In this document: in pieces, positions 1 through 10,514 of the stretch
Numbering within the stretch: the stretch's first letter is position 1
How the letters are laid out: each line of letters opens with the position of its first letter
Source: Scilla litardierei
Lineage: Eukaryota; Streptophyta; Magnoliopsida; Asparagales; Asparagaceae
Assembly (NCBI GenBank): GCA_030789695.1
Contig: CM061142.1
Coordinates: forward strand, 44,997,375 to 45,061,374
Direction: 5' to 3'
Length of the DNA stretch: 64,000 nucleotides
Position numbers and translations under genes: made by a program
Notes under the pieces: generated by a model
The model's input: only the letters and a program-made list of their open reading frames with translations
Told to the model about the DNA's origin: nothing
Databases searched by the model: none

Positions 1-705
1 TATGAACATCTAAAGCGACGTCTTGAGACTTCTCAATACACGTGATCGTATGCCTAAAGCTTCGTTGAAGCTTATGGACCATTATTGAAGTCATGAAAAT
101 TCGATTGAAGCTTTTGAAGACGGTTCGTCAAGTTTTATTTATAGTCTTTTAGCTTCGTATCGTAGAATGTTAAGCCTTGAGTAGGTCTTACGTTTTAATC
201 TTCATAATGCTCATATCTTAAAGCTAGGATCTTAGTAGAATTCCATACGAACTTTCCCGAAGCTTCGCGCTTCGATTCGCGACTTCTTGTGCATGTTAGT
301 TGGTTCAAGAAGAAGAACCAACCGACTAGATGGTGATCTAGTCGGTCGGAAAAGCTTCTTGGACGACTAGTTTGCCTCCTTCAATTCAAAGCTCTTTACT
401 GTTTACAGTTAGTCGGTCTACGTTGACTCAATGACCGACTAGTTTGTGAACTAGTCGGTCAGTGATGCTTCTTAGACCGACTAGTTGAGCTTTCCCTGTA
501 CATGCCTAGTTACTGTTTATCGTTAGTCGGTCAAAGAACGTTTGTCGACCGACTAGTTGATTAACTAGTCGGTCAACATTTGTTCCTGGACCGACTAAAT
601 CAATTTGTACTCAGACTATTTGTTTTATCTCTTAGTCGGTCTCAGTTGACTCACTGACCGACTAGTTGTGAAACTAGTCGGTCAGAAAGTCTTCTTGGAC
701 CGACT
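1..705 (+). mobile_element. Copia-type LTR, left part (split by chromovirus insertion)
   Basis: The segment holds at least four palindromic units of the form GACCGACTAGT-spacer-ACTAGTCGGTC (near 317-350, 430-465, 543-577 and 653-686), spaced roughly 110 bp. It stops at 705, where a chromovirus is inserted with target duplication CGACT (701-705 and 10515-10519). The sequence resumes at 10515 with the same palindrome type and runs to a copia-like LTR end. The left end lies outside the window, so it cannot be decided whether this is a solo LTR or part of a full element. No coding capacity is visible. Confidence 0.7.
701..705. repeat. Target site duplication CGACT, left copy
   Basis: These five bases immediately precede the chromovirus LTR start (TGTAACGACTGG) and recur immediately after the 3' LTR end at 10515-10519. 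Perfect 5-bp duplications are usual for Ty3/gypsy insertions. The pair defines the element as one insertion from 706 to 10514. Confidence 0.9.
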
Positions 706-736
706 TGTAACGACTGGTTTTCATGTATCCGGATTA

Positions 737-743
<7 letters not shown>

Positions 744-827
<84 letters not shown>
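744..827. repeat. (AT)n microsatellite inside 5' LTR
   Basis: This is an almost pure AT dinucleotide run of about 80 bp. The 3' LTR (around 8097) and the truncated LTR (around 57895) have only a short AT-rich stretch at this place, so the run expanded after insertion. Confidence 0.95.
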
Positions 828-830
<3 letters not shown>

Positions 831-1504
831 GGATTTTCTCCTCATGTGTGGTTTTCGTCTCCGTAGCTTTCATTCCGATCGTTTCGTCGTGATTCTCTAG
901 CTTCATCCTTAGAATCGTCGATTTCGGAGTAAGTCATTCGTGACGAGCTTCATATCGGTCATATCTTACTGTTAGATCAAGCCTAGGAGTCTTAGGAATC
1001 GATCCCGGAGCTTCGCGCTCCATTTCGGAACTTTTGGTGCACATTAGCCGGTGTAAGAAAGGGCACCGACCGACTAGATGAAGATCCAGTCGGTCGGAAA
1101 ACCTTCTTGAACCGACTAGTAGGCTTTGATAAATATTCAGGAGTTACTGTTTATCGTTAGTCGGTTTAAGAACGTTGGTTGACCGACTAGGTTGCAAACT
1201 AGTCGGTCAGCAATGCTTCTTTAACCGACTAACTCATTAACTAATTTTGGTACCAGTTACTGTTCACTTTTAGTCGGTCTAAGAACGTTCATCGACCGAC
1301 TAGATGTCAAACTAGTCAGTCAGTAGTTGTTCTTTGACCGACTAACTCTTAGTTCAGGTTTTCGTCTGGAGCTACTGTTTACACTTAGTCGGTCTGCGTT
1401 GGTCAACCGACCGACTAGTTCTCAAACTAGTCGATCAGCAGTTGTTCTTTGACCGACTAATCAGAGCAGTAAACCCAAATTTTGCCCTAGCTAACATCAA
1501 ACCC

Positions 1505-1511
1505 TATAAAT
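1505..1511 (+). promoter_or_regulatory. Probable LTR TATA box (U3/R promoter)
   Basis: TATAAAT follows an ACCC run and precedes a CT-rich leader. It is conserved at the same place in the 3' LTR (8791-8797) and in the truncated LTR (58597-58603). Transcription would be expected to start about 25-35 bp downstream, which is inference. Confidence 0.6.
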
Positions 1512-3229
1512 ACCCCTCACAAACGTTTTCTTCTTCTTCTTCTTCAACTCTAAACCTAATTTCTCCCCCATTGAGCTCTCATCTTCTCCAAACCCTCAAA
1601 CCTTCATTCCAAGCCCATCCTCCATCATCCAAACCCTCACTTAACACTTTCCACCTTCCACCTTCCTCAAACCTTCATCCAACCCCCAAAATCCACATCA
1701 AACCCCATTTCTCCAGATTTTCCCCATCCTTTCCAGTTCTGAACCCTAGGTTCCCTAGAGCGTTTCTTCCATTGCCGTGCTTGCTCGGCATCATTCTTCC
1801 GCTTCCGATACGGTAATAATCGATCTCTTAATGTTTTCATAACCCGTTGTGTTTTTGTGAAACCCTAATGAAATGGATGTTGTTTTGATGATTGTTTCTC
1901 CATAACAGCGACTTCCCCATAGATTAGCGTCCGTGGGACGAATCCTCGTTGATCGTCATCCTCGGAGCTAGGCAAGTGAAACTTGCCTCTTAGGGTTTTG
2001 GGCCATGTCTTAGGCCATTTGCTTGTTGTAGGCGTAAAAGAGACTAGGCGACGAAATGATACTCGCCTAGGCGCAAATTTAGGAACTAGCTTGACAACAA
2101 AGCTAGATCCGACATTTATCATGGTGCACAACTACCATGTCATGTTTAATTTCCATTAACGGTACGCAAACTAATTGTCATGTCATTGCATTCTTTAAGT
2201 GTTCCCGTGATTGTGTAGCTCCGCTACATCTTGTGAAATGATTGAGGCTAGGTGCACCCCTATGCCAAATGAAATACGCTCCTGGTTATGATCCAGGAAA
2301 CGAGCTCTTGTGCGGGGCAACCCTGGCTCATTTACTGAGCTCGTGTACAGGGACCCTGGCTCGTCTACATGTGGGTATTGGGGGTAAGAGTTAAGCGGCC
2401 AATCAACTGGGAGTCTGTCCGATCAGCAACTGCAGTGGTAAGGCGTAAACTCTGGGTTCTGGGGTAGTGTTAAGCGGCCAATCAGCGTGAACACCAAACC
2501 GTTCAGCTGTAAGGCGTAAACATCTACAAACAACTTGAAACGTGACTAGTGAAAAGATTGAGATTGTTAGTAGCTTGACTACTCTTGACTTGTCCCGATA
2601 ATTGTTCTCTTGTACTTACTGTTTCACCATGTCTTGCTTGTGCACTCATACCATAACTGCCATGTCATGCATACTATCACTGCTAGGTTGCTAGTTGCCT
2701 TCCTTTTCAGTTTCCTTGCCCAAGTATTTTAGACATGCTGACATGTGCCCCTTTACTCTTTTGGGTGACACATGTTAGACCCTGAGCCTGAGTACATTGT
2801 TGAGGACGAGGTGTTTGCTGACGCCGAGCCCGAGCTTGTGTTTGGCGAGGAGTACGTGGACACCGGGGACCAGTCCTAGTGTCTTCGTTGAGCTTTCCCT
2901 TTTTGTTTAGACTGCTGTTTAGTTGTCGGTGCATGGCACCTATACCATGTTATCGTTGTTCCTTTTGTTGGCCTTGTTCTGGGCATTTAGACTCTTTCTT
3001 TTAGCCTGGTGGCTTTTCTGGATGTTGAACTTAAATTTTCATGTTGGACAATTGATGAGATTTGAGATTTTATTTCTGTCTCTCCTTGTGTTATTATTGT
3101 TGTTCCGTTTGTGGTTACAGGGACCTACTTATGCTTTATTGACGCTTATCGGGTTTGGGGCTTCACAGCTCCACTCTCGTGCAAACCTTTTCACGTCTCG
3201 CCTCCATCTTAGGAAAGCGGGGCGTGACA

Positions 3230-3374
3230 GGTTTTGTTGGTGGCCCATGCAGGTCCTCTCTTCTGTAACTGCGATTATCGGAATAATGATAATAATATTA
3301 GAATGTCCAATAACTAAGTTCGACATCCAAGTCATAAGCTATGAGTCTAATTGTTTCCTTTTCTGTGTCACTAG
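3230..3374 (+). other. Chromovirus leader with putative primer-binding region
   Basis: The leader starts directly after the 5' LTR. The usual plant PBS, TGGTATCAGAGC, is absent. Instead TGGTGGCCCATGCAGGTC sits eight bases from the LTR end, and the same sequence follows the 5' LTR of the non-coding element at 45545. Shared position and sequence make it the best candidate PBS, but I cannot name the matching tRNA. Confidence 0.45.
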
Positions 3375-3464
3375 ATAGCAGGAAGGCGAATCACCCGTGG
3401 TGGTGGTGGTGGTGGTGCGCCCCCTCATGACGAGGAGCCTGAGCGGGAACCCACCAATGGGGAG

Positions 3465-4509
3465 ATGATGCGGATGATGCTTCAGATGATGCAGGTGCAG
3501 CAAGGCGTGCTCCTGCAAGTCCAGAATGCTCCGGCTGGTCGAGCTACTCGGGCGACTCTGGAGGCCCCTCGCTCCGAGCCGGGAGCGAAGCAATTTCGGG
3601 AGCTGGGTCCCGCATATTTTGATGGGTCTGAGGGTCCTCTGGCTGCCGATGAGTGGATTCGGAACATTGAGGATAATTTGAAGATGGCCAAGATCACCCC
3701 AGTTGGATGGGTTGATTTGGCGAAGAGGCATCTCAAGGATAATGCTCGGAACTGGTGGGATGCGGAAGAGAAGATGTTGGTGGAGCCGATAGCTTGGGCT
3801 ACCTTTAAGTCCAGGTTTGATGAGGAGTTCTTTCCGAAGGCTGCCAAGAAGGAGATGCTGCAGCATTTCATTGATCTGAAGCAAGGGAGCTCGACGGTGG
3901 ACCAGTACCACCAAGAGTTCATGAGGCTGAGTCGATTCGCACCAAAGATGGTGCAGGATGCTGATGAGAGGGCTCAGAGGTTCCTGCAGGGACTTGCTTT
4001 GGAGCTTCAGAGTTTTGTGTCTTCCTCTGATCTGGACTCTTATCAGAAGGTTCTAGTCTCTGTGAAGAGGCAGGAGATGAACCTGAGTCAGAGGAGGGGA
4101 CATGTTTCTGGTGCTGGGAAGAGGCCTTTGGAGCAGGCCAGGGCGGTGGTTAGGCCTGGTTTCAAGCCTAATCATCCGGTGCATTTCAAGAGGCCAGGAG
4201 GGCCTAATCTGAAGACTTGCCATTTCTGCGGCAAGCCTGGCCACATCAAGGATCAGTGTAGGAAGTTTCTGTGCCAGTGTTTGGTCTGCGGTGATGCTTC
4301 TCATGTCACGAAGGATTGTCGGCATGCGAATCAGCTGCGGAGGGCACCTGTTGCAGCACAGCCGTTGCAGCAGAGAGTGCCTGTTCCTGCCGGTCGTGGA
4401 GCAGCTCTTGTCCCTCAGAGGCAGGCTTTTCAGCTGGCTATTCCGCCGAGGAGGCAGGCTTTTCTGATGACCGCTGTGGAGAACGGGGCTGTGGATGAGG
4501 TTATCGTAG
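3465..4509 (+). pseudogene. gag: Chromovirus gag (exon 1 of gag-pol)
   Basis: This codes for the capsid/nucleocapsid protein that packages element RNA in cytoplasmic particles. A Retrotrans_gag core is visible (roughly residues 60-160; RNWWDAEE and a FKSRFDEEFFP stretch), followed by two zinc knuckles: CHFCGKPGHIKDQC (CX2CX4HX4C) and CLVCGDASHVTKDC. The first in-frame ATG is 3465. An upstream in-frame stretch from 3375 begins ATA-GCA-GGA-AGG-CGA and carries a glycine run, so the ancestral start may have been an ATG at 3375 that is now ATA. The reading frame would run on to a TGA at 4581-4583, but a GT donor at 4510 allows splicing to protease in the same frame. Confidence 0.85.
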
Positions 4510-4620
4510 GTAATCCTCACCTAGCTGTTCCTTTCTTATTTGGCTTGTTTGTTAGATTATGTTGTTTGCTTGAACATGATTGATCGCTAGACTAGGGTTT
4601 GATTGTTAATTGCTTGTTAG
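4510..4620 (+). other. Putative intron 1 in chromovirus gag-pol
   Basis: The segment begins GTAATCC and ends TTGCTTGTTAG. It is T-rich, 111 bp long and contains stop codons in the gag frame. Removing it joins gag residues DEVIV directly to the start of protease (VVLVCTFPARVLFDSGAS) without frame change. GT-AG ends plus restored coding make an intron likelier than a random insertion. Splicing itself is not proven. Confidence 0.65.
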
Positions 4621-7039
4621 GTGTGGTTTTGGTGTGCACATTTCCTGCACGAGTCCTCTTCGACTCAGGTGCATCGATGTGCATTATTTCTCGGAGCTTC
4701 GTGGAGAAGCATTCCTTGTCGACGTCCCCTCTTCCCAAGAGTTGGAATATCTTCATGGGAAATGGCGTGGTCTCGGTGCATCTTGGTTGCAATTCTTGCC
4801 CGTTGGTGGTCTGTGGACATGAGCTTTACGCTGATTTCATTGTCCACAACATCATCAACTATGATGCGGTCCTTGGGATGGATTGGCTTACGAGCTTCTA
4901 TGCTACGATCGACTGTCGGAAGAAGAAGGTGGTGTTCGAGATTCTCGGACACCCAGTGTTTGAGTTCTGCCAGGATAGCAGTTCGCTTTGTCCGGTCAGG
5001 TTTCGGGCCAGGCCAGTGGAGGTTGTGGCTATGCAGATTGAGCTAGAGAGGCCAGCTGTGGTGCGAGATTTTGATGACGTCTTCCCCGAGGAGATGTCTG
5101 GGTTGCCACCTGATCGCGCTCTGGAATTTTCTATTGATCTTGTTCCAGGAGCGCAGCCCATTTCGAAGGCGCCATATCGAATGGCTCCCGTAGAGTTGGA
5201 GGAGTAGCAGAAGAAGCTGGATGAGCTTTTGCAAAAGGGTTATATCAATCCTAGTGTGTCTCCGTGGGGAGCACCGGTGCTGCTGGTGAAGAAGAAGGAT
5301 GGTTCGCGTCACTTGTGCATGGACTATCGGGAGTTGAATGCGGTGACCATCAAGAATAAATACCCGTTGCCTCGCATCGATGATATTTTTGATCAGCTTG
5401 GAGGTTCGAGGGTGTTTTCTAAGTTGGATCTGAGGAGTGGTTACCATCAGCTGAAGGTGAAGAGGGAGGATGTTCCAAGACAGCGTTCAGGACGAAGTAT
5501 GGACACTACGAGTTTGTGGTTATGCCTTTCGGTGTAACCAATACACCCGCAGTTTTCATGAATCTGATGAATCTGATCTTCAATGACTTTTTAGATAAGT
5601 TTGTCGTTATCTTTATTGACGACATTCTGATCTATTTGAAGTCGGAGGAAGAGCATGCCTCGCACTTGAGGACGGTGTTGGAAATTTTGAGGAAGCATCG
5701 GTTGTATGCTAAGTTTTCGAAGTGCGAGTTTTGGCTGGATAGAGTTGCTTTTCTGGGGCATGTGGTGACGGGGGATGGTATTTCGGTGGATCCTGAGAAG
5801 ATCAGGGCCATCAGAGAGTGGCCTGTTCCGCAGTCAACATCTGAGATTCGGAGTTTCCTTGGGCTTGCCGGTTACTATCGGCGTTTCATTAAGGACTTTT
5901 CCCGTATTGCTGAGCCGATGACCAGATTGACGCGGAAGGATGTACCTTTTGTTTGGTCGGGTGATTGTGAGAATGCTTTTGGTGTTCTGAGGGAGAGATT
6001 GACGACTGCCCCTATTCTTGTTGTGCCTGATCGCAGCGGTGGATTTGAGATCTTTTGCGATGCTTCTGGCAAGGGTCTCGGTTGTGTGTTGCATCAGCAC
6101 GGGCATGTTGTGGCGTATGCTTCGCGTCAGCTCAAGGTTCATGAGAAGAATTACCCGACACACGATTTGGAGTTGGCTGCTGTTGTGTTTACGCTTAAGA
6201 TTTGGAGGCACTTCCTGCTGAGTGAGAAAGTGAAGATCTTCACCGATCACAAAAGCTTGAAGTATATTTTTACTCAGAAGGAGCTCAACATGCGACAGCG
6301 TCGATGGTTGGAGCTCATGGCGGATTATGAGATTGATTTGCAGTATCACCCTGGCAAGGTGAATGTGGTTCCTGATGCGTTGAGTAGGCTTCCAGCGGTG
6401 ATGATTTTGACCTCGCAGTGGAGACTGCAGCAGGATTTTTGCGAGTCTGGGATTGAGGTTGTTCTTCCTGGGGAGGTTTCTTCGTTGATGTGTATGCATA
6501 TACAGTCGACGATCGTGGATCGGATTAAGGCTGGCCAGGTTGTAGATCCGAAGTTGGTTAAGATTCGGGAGCAGGTGGAAGCCGGTCTGCGGACTGACTT
6601 TTTGATTCATGAGGATGGCTCGCTGAGGTTTGGAGCCAGGTTGTGTGTGCCAGCTGGGGATATTAGAGAGGAGTTGATGGTGGAGGCACACATTTCGCCG
6701 TATTCTGTGCATCCTGGTGGGACCAAGATGTACCAGGATCTTCGTCTGAACTATTGGTGGCATGGCATGAAGAGGAGTGTGGCTCGGAGTGTAGCCAAGT
6801 GTTTGGTTTGCCAGCAAGTGAAGGCGGAGCATCAGCGTACGGCCGGGTTGCTACAACCGCTTCCGATCCCGGAGTGGAAGTGGCAACACATCACTATGGA
6901 TTTCGTGACTGGATTACCTCTGAGTCCGAAGCAGAATGACGCGATTTGGGTGATCGTAGATCGATTGACCAAATCCGCGCACTTTATTCCATTCCGAGTA
7001 GGACAGTCCACTGAGGCGCTAGCGAGGAGATATATGGAG
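4621..7039 (+). pseudogene. pol: Chromovirus protease-RT-RNase H-integrase N-terminal part (exon 2)
   Basis: Domains in order are an aspartic protease with LFDSGAS (active-site codons about 4662-4670), reverse transcriptase with [11 protein letters not shown] and the catalytic FIDD motif at 5612-5623, and RNase H with [10 protein letters not shown] near 6052, a [11 protein letters not shown] helix and IFTDHKSL. The integrase zinc finger (H-H-C-C, C in KCLVCQQVK, about 6690-6820) and the first catalytic aspartate ([10 protein letters not shown]) follow. These enzymes copy element RNA to DNA and insert it. Breaks: an in-frame TAG at 5205-5207 in the linker before RT, and loss of one base near 5477 that shifts the frame between [15 protein letters not shown] and the MPFG region. 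The copy cannot make a full polyprotein. Confidence 0.93.
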
Positions 7040-7110
7040 GTAAATTCTTTTACTCTCTGTTTCTATTTCCTTTTTCTAGTTTAGATGGTGATGTAACGTG
7101 AATCGTGCAG
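7040..7110 (+). other. Putative intron 2 in integrase core
   Basis: This 71-bp segment begins GTAAATTC, has a pyrimidine-rich run and ends CGTGCAG. Its length is not a multiple of three and the upstream frame stops inside it. Excision joins ALARRYME to [17 protein letters not shown] exactly, the normal continuous integrase core. This is stronger evidence than intron 1 because the frame changes across the gap and is restored only by exact removal. Confidence 0.75.
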
Positions 7111-8064
7111 GAGGTCGTGCGACTTCACGGAGTCCCCGTGAGTATCGTGTCAGACAGAGACACGAGATTCACATCTCAATTCTGGCAGAGTTTGCAGAAG
7201 AGTTTGGGTACGCGTCTGAGTTTCAGCACGACGTACCATCCGCAGACGGATGGCCAGTCCGAGAGGACGATTCAGATTTTGGAGGACATGCTGAGGGCGT
7301 GCATGTTGGATTTCAAGGGTTCGTGGGAGGACCATCTACATCTGGTGGAGTTTTCCTACAACAACAGCTTCCAGGCTAGTATTGGCATGGCACCTTTCGC
7401 CGCTCTTTATGGGAGGAAATGTCGATCGCCATTGAGTTGGGATGACGTTGGTGATCGTGAGCTGTTGGGGCCTGAGATGATCGTGGAGGTCGTGGATGTT
7501 GTCAGGAACATTCGAGAGAGGTTGAGGATTGCTCAGGACCGTTTTAAGCATTGGGCAGATGCTAAACGTCGTCCTTTGGAGTTTCAGCCGGGCGACCATG
7601 TGTTTCTGAGGATTTCCCCGAATCGTGGTGTGATTCGCTTTGGGAAGCGAGGGAAGTTGAGCCCGCGATACATTGGACCGTTTGACATTCTGGAGAGAGT
7701 TGGCGAGGTAGCCTACCGCTTAGCCTTGCCGCCATCTTTGGAAGGAGTTCACAATGTTTTCCATGTGTCGCAGCTTCGTTGATACATTAGCGACCCATCT
7801 CATGCTGTGGATTTCTCGGAGATTACCGTTCGCCCCGATATGACGTATGACCAGCAGCCAGTGCAGATTCTGGACAGGCGTCAGAAGTCACTTCGGAACA
7901 AGATTGTCAATCTTGTGAGGGTGATGTGGCGACACGGCTCGCCAGGAGAGTCTACTTGGGAGAATGAGGATGAGATGCGAGAGCGTTTCCCACTTTTGTT
8001 TCCGGACACGTCAGTGTTGGGAAATTCCGAGGACGGAATTTTTCTTAAGTTGGGGAGGATGTAA
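7111..8064 (+). pseudogene. pol: Chromovirus integrase C-terminal part and chromodomain (exon 3)
   Basis: The second catalytic aspartate lies in [15 protein letters not shown] and the glutamate in [12 protein letters not shown], completing the D-D-E integrase core. A GPY/F-type module ([15 protein letters not shown]) ends with [13 protein letters not shown] at 7780-7782 then interrupts the frame; the context fits CGA to TGA decay at a CpG. Beyond it a chromodomain-like segment (RVMWRHGSPGESTWENEDEM) is intact. Chromodomains of this group can steer insertion to particular chromatin. The frame ends with TAA at 8062-8064, supplied by the LTR's own TGTAAC, so the polypurine tract is inside the reading frame. 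Confidence 0.9.
8049..8059 (+). other. Polypurine tract of chromovirus
   Basis: The purine-rich GTTGGGGAGGA immediately before the 3' LTR is the expected plus-strand primer site. About 20 bp upstream is ATTCCGAGGACGGAATTTT, which is also present before the 3' LTR of the element at 42293-51680. Confidence 0.8.
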
Positions 8065-10514
8065 CGACTGGTTTTCATGTATCCGGATTATCTATATTAT
8101 ATATGTATGTTTTGGAAGATTTTTTCCTCATGTGTGGTTTTCGTCTCCGTAGCTTTCATTCCGATCGTTTCGTCGTGATTCTCTAGCTTCTTCCTTCGAA
8201 TCGTCGATTTCGGAGTAAGTCATTCGTGACGGGCTTCATATCGGTCATATCTTACTGTTAGATCAAGCCTAGGAGTCTTAGGAATCGATCCCGGAGCTTC
8301 GCGCTCCATTTCGGAACTTTTGGTGCACATTAGCCGGTGTAAGAAGGGGCACCGACCGACTAGATGACGATCCAGTCGGTCGGAAAACCTTCTTGAACCG
8401 ACTAGTGGGCTTTGATAAATGTTCAGGAGTTATTGTTTATCGTTAGTCGGTCTAAGAACGTTGGTTGACCGACTAGGTTGCAAACTAGTCGGTCAGCAAT
8501 GTTTCTTTAACCGACTAACTCATTAACTAATTTTGGTACCATTTACTGTTCACTTTTAGTCGGTCTAAGAACGTTCATCGACCGACTAGATGTCAAACTA
8601 GTCGGTCAGTAGTTGTTCTTTGACCGACTAACTCTTAGTTCAGGTTTTCGTCTGGAGCTACTGTTTACACTTAGTCGGTCTGCGTTGGTCAACCGACTGA
8701 CTAGTTCTCAAACTAGTCGGTCAGCAGTTGTTCTTTGACCGACTAATCAGAGCAGTAAACCCTAATTTTGCCCTAGCCGACATCAAACCCTATAAATATC
8801 CCTCTCAAACGTTTTCTTCTTCTTCTTCTTCAACTCTAAACCTAATTTCTCCCCCATTGAGCTCTCATCTTCTCCAAACCCTCAAACCTTCATTCCAAGC
8901 CATCCTCCATCATCCAACCCCTCACTTAACACTTTCCACCTTCCACCTTCCTCAAACCTTCATCCAACCCCCAAAATCCACATCAAAACCCATTTCTCCA
9001 GATTTTCCCCATCCTTTCCAGATCTGAACCATAGGTTCCCCGGAGCGTTTCTTCCGTTGCCGTGCTTGCTCGGCATCATTCTTCCGCTTCCGATACGGTA
9101 ATAATCGATCTCTTAATGTTTTCATAACACGTTGTGTTTTTGTGAAACCCTAATGAAATGAATGTCGTTTTAATGATTGTTTCTCCATAACAGCGACTTC
9201 CCCGTATATTAGCGTCCGTGGGACGAACCCTCGTTGATCGTCATCCTCGGTGCTAGGCAAGTGAAACTTGCCTCTTAGGGTTTTGGGCCATGTATTAGGC
9301 CATTTGCTTGTTGTAGGCGTAAAAGAGACTAGGCGACGAAATGATACTCGCCTAGGGGCAAATTTAGGAACTAGCTTGACAACGAAGCTAGATCCGACAT
9401 TTATCATGTTGCACAACTACCATGTCATGTTCAATTTCCATTAACGGTACGCAAACTAATTGTCATGTCATTGCATTCTTTAAGTGTTCCCGTGATTGCG
9501 TAGCTCCGCTACATCTTGTGAAATGATTGAGGCTAGGTGCACCCCTATGAAAAATGAAATACGCTCCTGGTTGTGATCCAGGAAACGAGCTCTTGTGCGG
9601 GGCAACCCTGGCTCATTTACTGAGCTCGTGTACAGGGACCCTGGCTCGTCTACACGTGGGTATTGGGGGTAAGAGTTAAGCGGCCAATCAACTGGGAGTC
9701 TGCTCGATCAGCAACTGCAGTGGTAAGGCGTAAACTCTGGGTTCTGGGGTAGTGTTAAGCGGCCAATCAGCGTGAACACCAAACCGTTCAGCTGTAAGGC
9801 GTAAACATCTACAAACAACTTGAAACGTGACTAGTGAAAAGATTGAGATTGTTAGTAGCTTGGCTACTCTTGACTTGTCCCGATAATTGTTCTCTTGTAC
9901 TTACTGTTTCACCATGTCTTGCTTGTGCACTCATACCATAACTGCCATGTCATGCATACTATCACTGCTAGGTTGCTAGTTGCCTTCCTTTTCAGTTTCC
10001 TTGCCCAAGTCTTTTAGACTTGCTGACATGTGCCCCTTTACTCTTTTGGGTGACACATGTTAGACCCTGAGCCTGAGTACATTGTTAAGGACGAGGTGTT
10101 TGCTGACGCCGAGCCCGAGCTTGTGTTTTGGGAGGAGTACGTGGACACCGGGGACCAGTCCTAGTGTCTTCGTTGAGCTTTCCCTTTTTGTTTAGACTGT
10201 TGTTTAGTTGTCGGTGCGTGTCACCTATACCATGTTATCGTTGTTCCTTTTGTTGGCCTTGTTCTGGGCCTTTAGACTCTTTCTTTTAGCCTGGTGGCTT
10301 TTGTGGATGTTGAACTTAAATTTTCATGTTGGAAAATTGATGAGATTTGAGATTTTATTTCTGTCTCTCCTTGTGTTATTATTGTTGTTCCGTTTGTGGT
10401 TACAGGGACCTGCTTATGCTTTATTGACGCTTATCGGGTTTGGGGCTTCACAGCTCCACTCTCGTGCGGACCTTTTCACGTCTCGCCTCCATCTTAGGGA
10501 AGCGGGGCATGACA
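8060..10514 (+). repeat. Chromovirus 3' LTR
   Basis: This is the direct repeat of 706-3229, from TGTAACGACTGG to GGGGCATGACA, 2455 bp. It keeps the four palindromes (8351-8740), TATA box (8791-8797) and hairpin block (about 9240-9600). It differs from the 5' LTR by scattered substitutions and lacks the AT expansion. CGACT follows it. Confidence 0.92.

Larger units (their letters stand above)
706..3229 (+). repeat. Chromovirus 5' LTR
   Basis: It begins TGTAACGACTGG and ends GGGGCGTGACA. It is 2524 bp against 2455 bp for the 3' LTR; most of the difference is an (AT)n tract near 744-827 present only here. It holds four GACCGACTAGT/ACTAGTCGGTC palindromes (1063-1440), a TATA box at 1505-1511, and a hairpin-rich block from about 1960 to 2310. 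A second pair of repeated motifs (TTAAGCGGCCAATCA followed by TAAGGCGTAAAC) lies at 2390-2522. It drives transcription of the genomic RNA in this family. Open frames inside it have no recognisable product. Confidence 0.92.
706..10514 (+). mobile_element. Full-length Ty3/gypsy chromovirus (Tekay/Del-like), defective
   Basis: Two LTRs of about 2.5 kb (706-3229 and 8060-10514) flank an internal region coding for gag, aspartic protease, reverse transcriptase, RNase H, integrase and a C-terminal chromodomain-like segment. Integrase after RT, together with a chromodomain, places it among chromoviruses; long LTRs and the C-terminal layout suggest the Tekay/Del clade (inference). A CGACT target duplication flanks it. 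The LTRs differ at a few dozen positions by eye, so this insertion is older than the Sirevirus. The coding frame has an in-frame TAG (5205-5207), a one-base deletion near 5477 and an in-frame TGA (7780-7782). Two GT-AG introns appear to interrupt the reading frame. Confidence 0.93.

Noticed and set aside
1442..1816. 124-codon open frame in the chromovirus LTR, also seen at 8728-9027
   Set aside because: Proline/serine-rich translation of a CT-rich LTR leader; starts within the palindrome array and is not conserved in length between LTR copies.
1865..2131. 88-codon minus-strand frame repeated at 9150-9416 and 58955-59221
   Set aside because: Kept in three LTR copies, but these are recent copies of one LTR and no domain is recognisable; the hairpin block explains the conservation better.
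2923..3378. Hydrophobic open frame (LLLALFWAFRLFLLAWW...) suggesting a membrane protein
   Set aside because: Lies at the LTR 3' end across R/U5 and into the leader; T-rich composition gives the hydrophobicity. The start is not an ATG in a conserved context.
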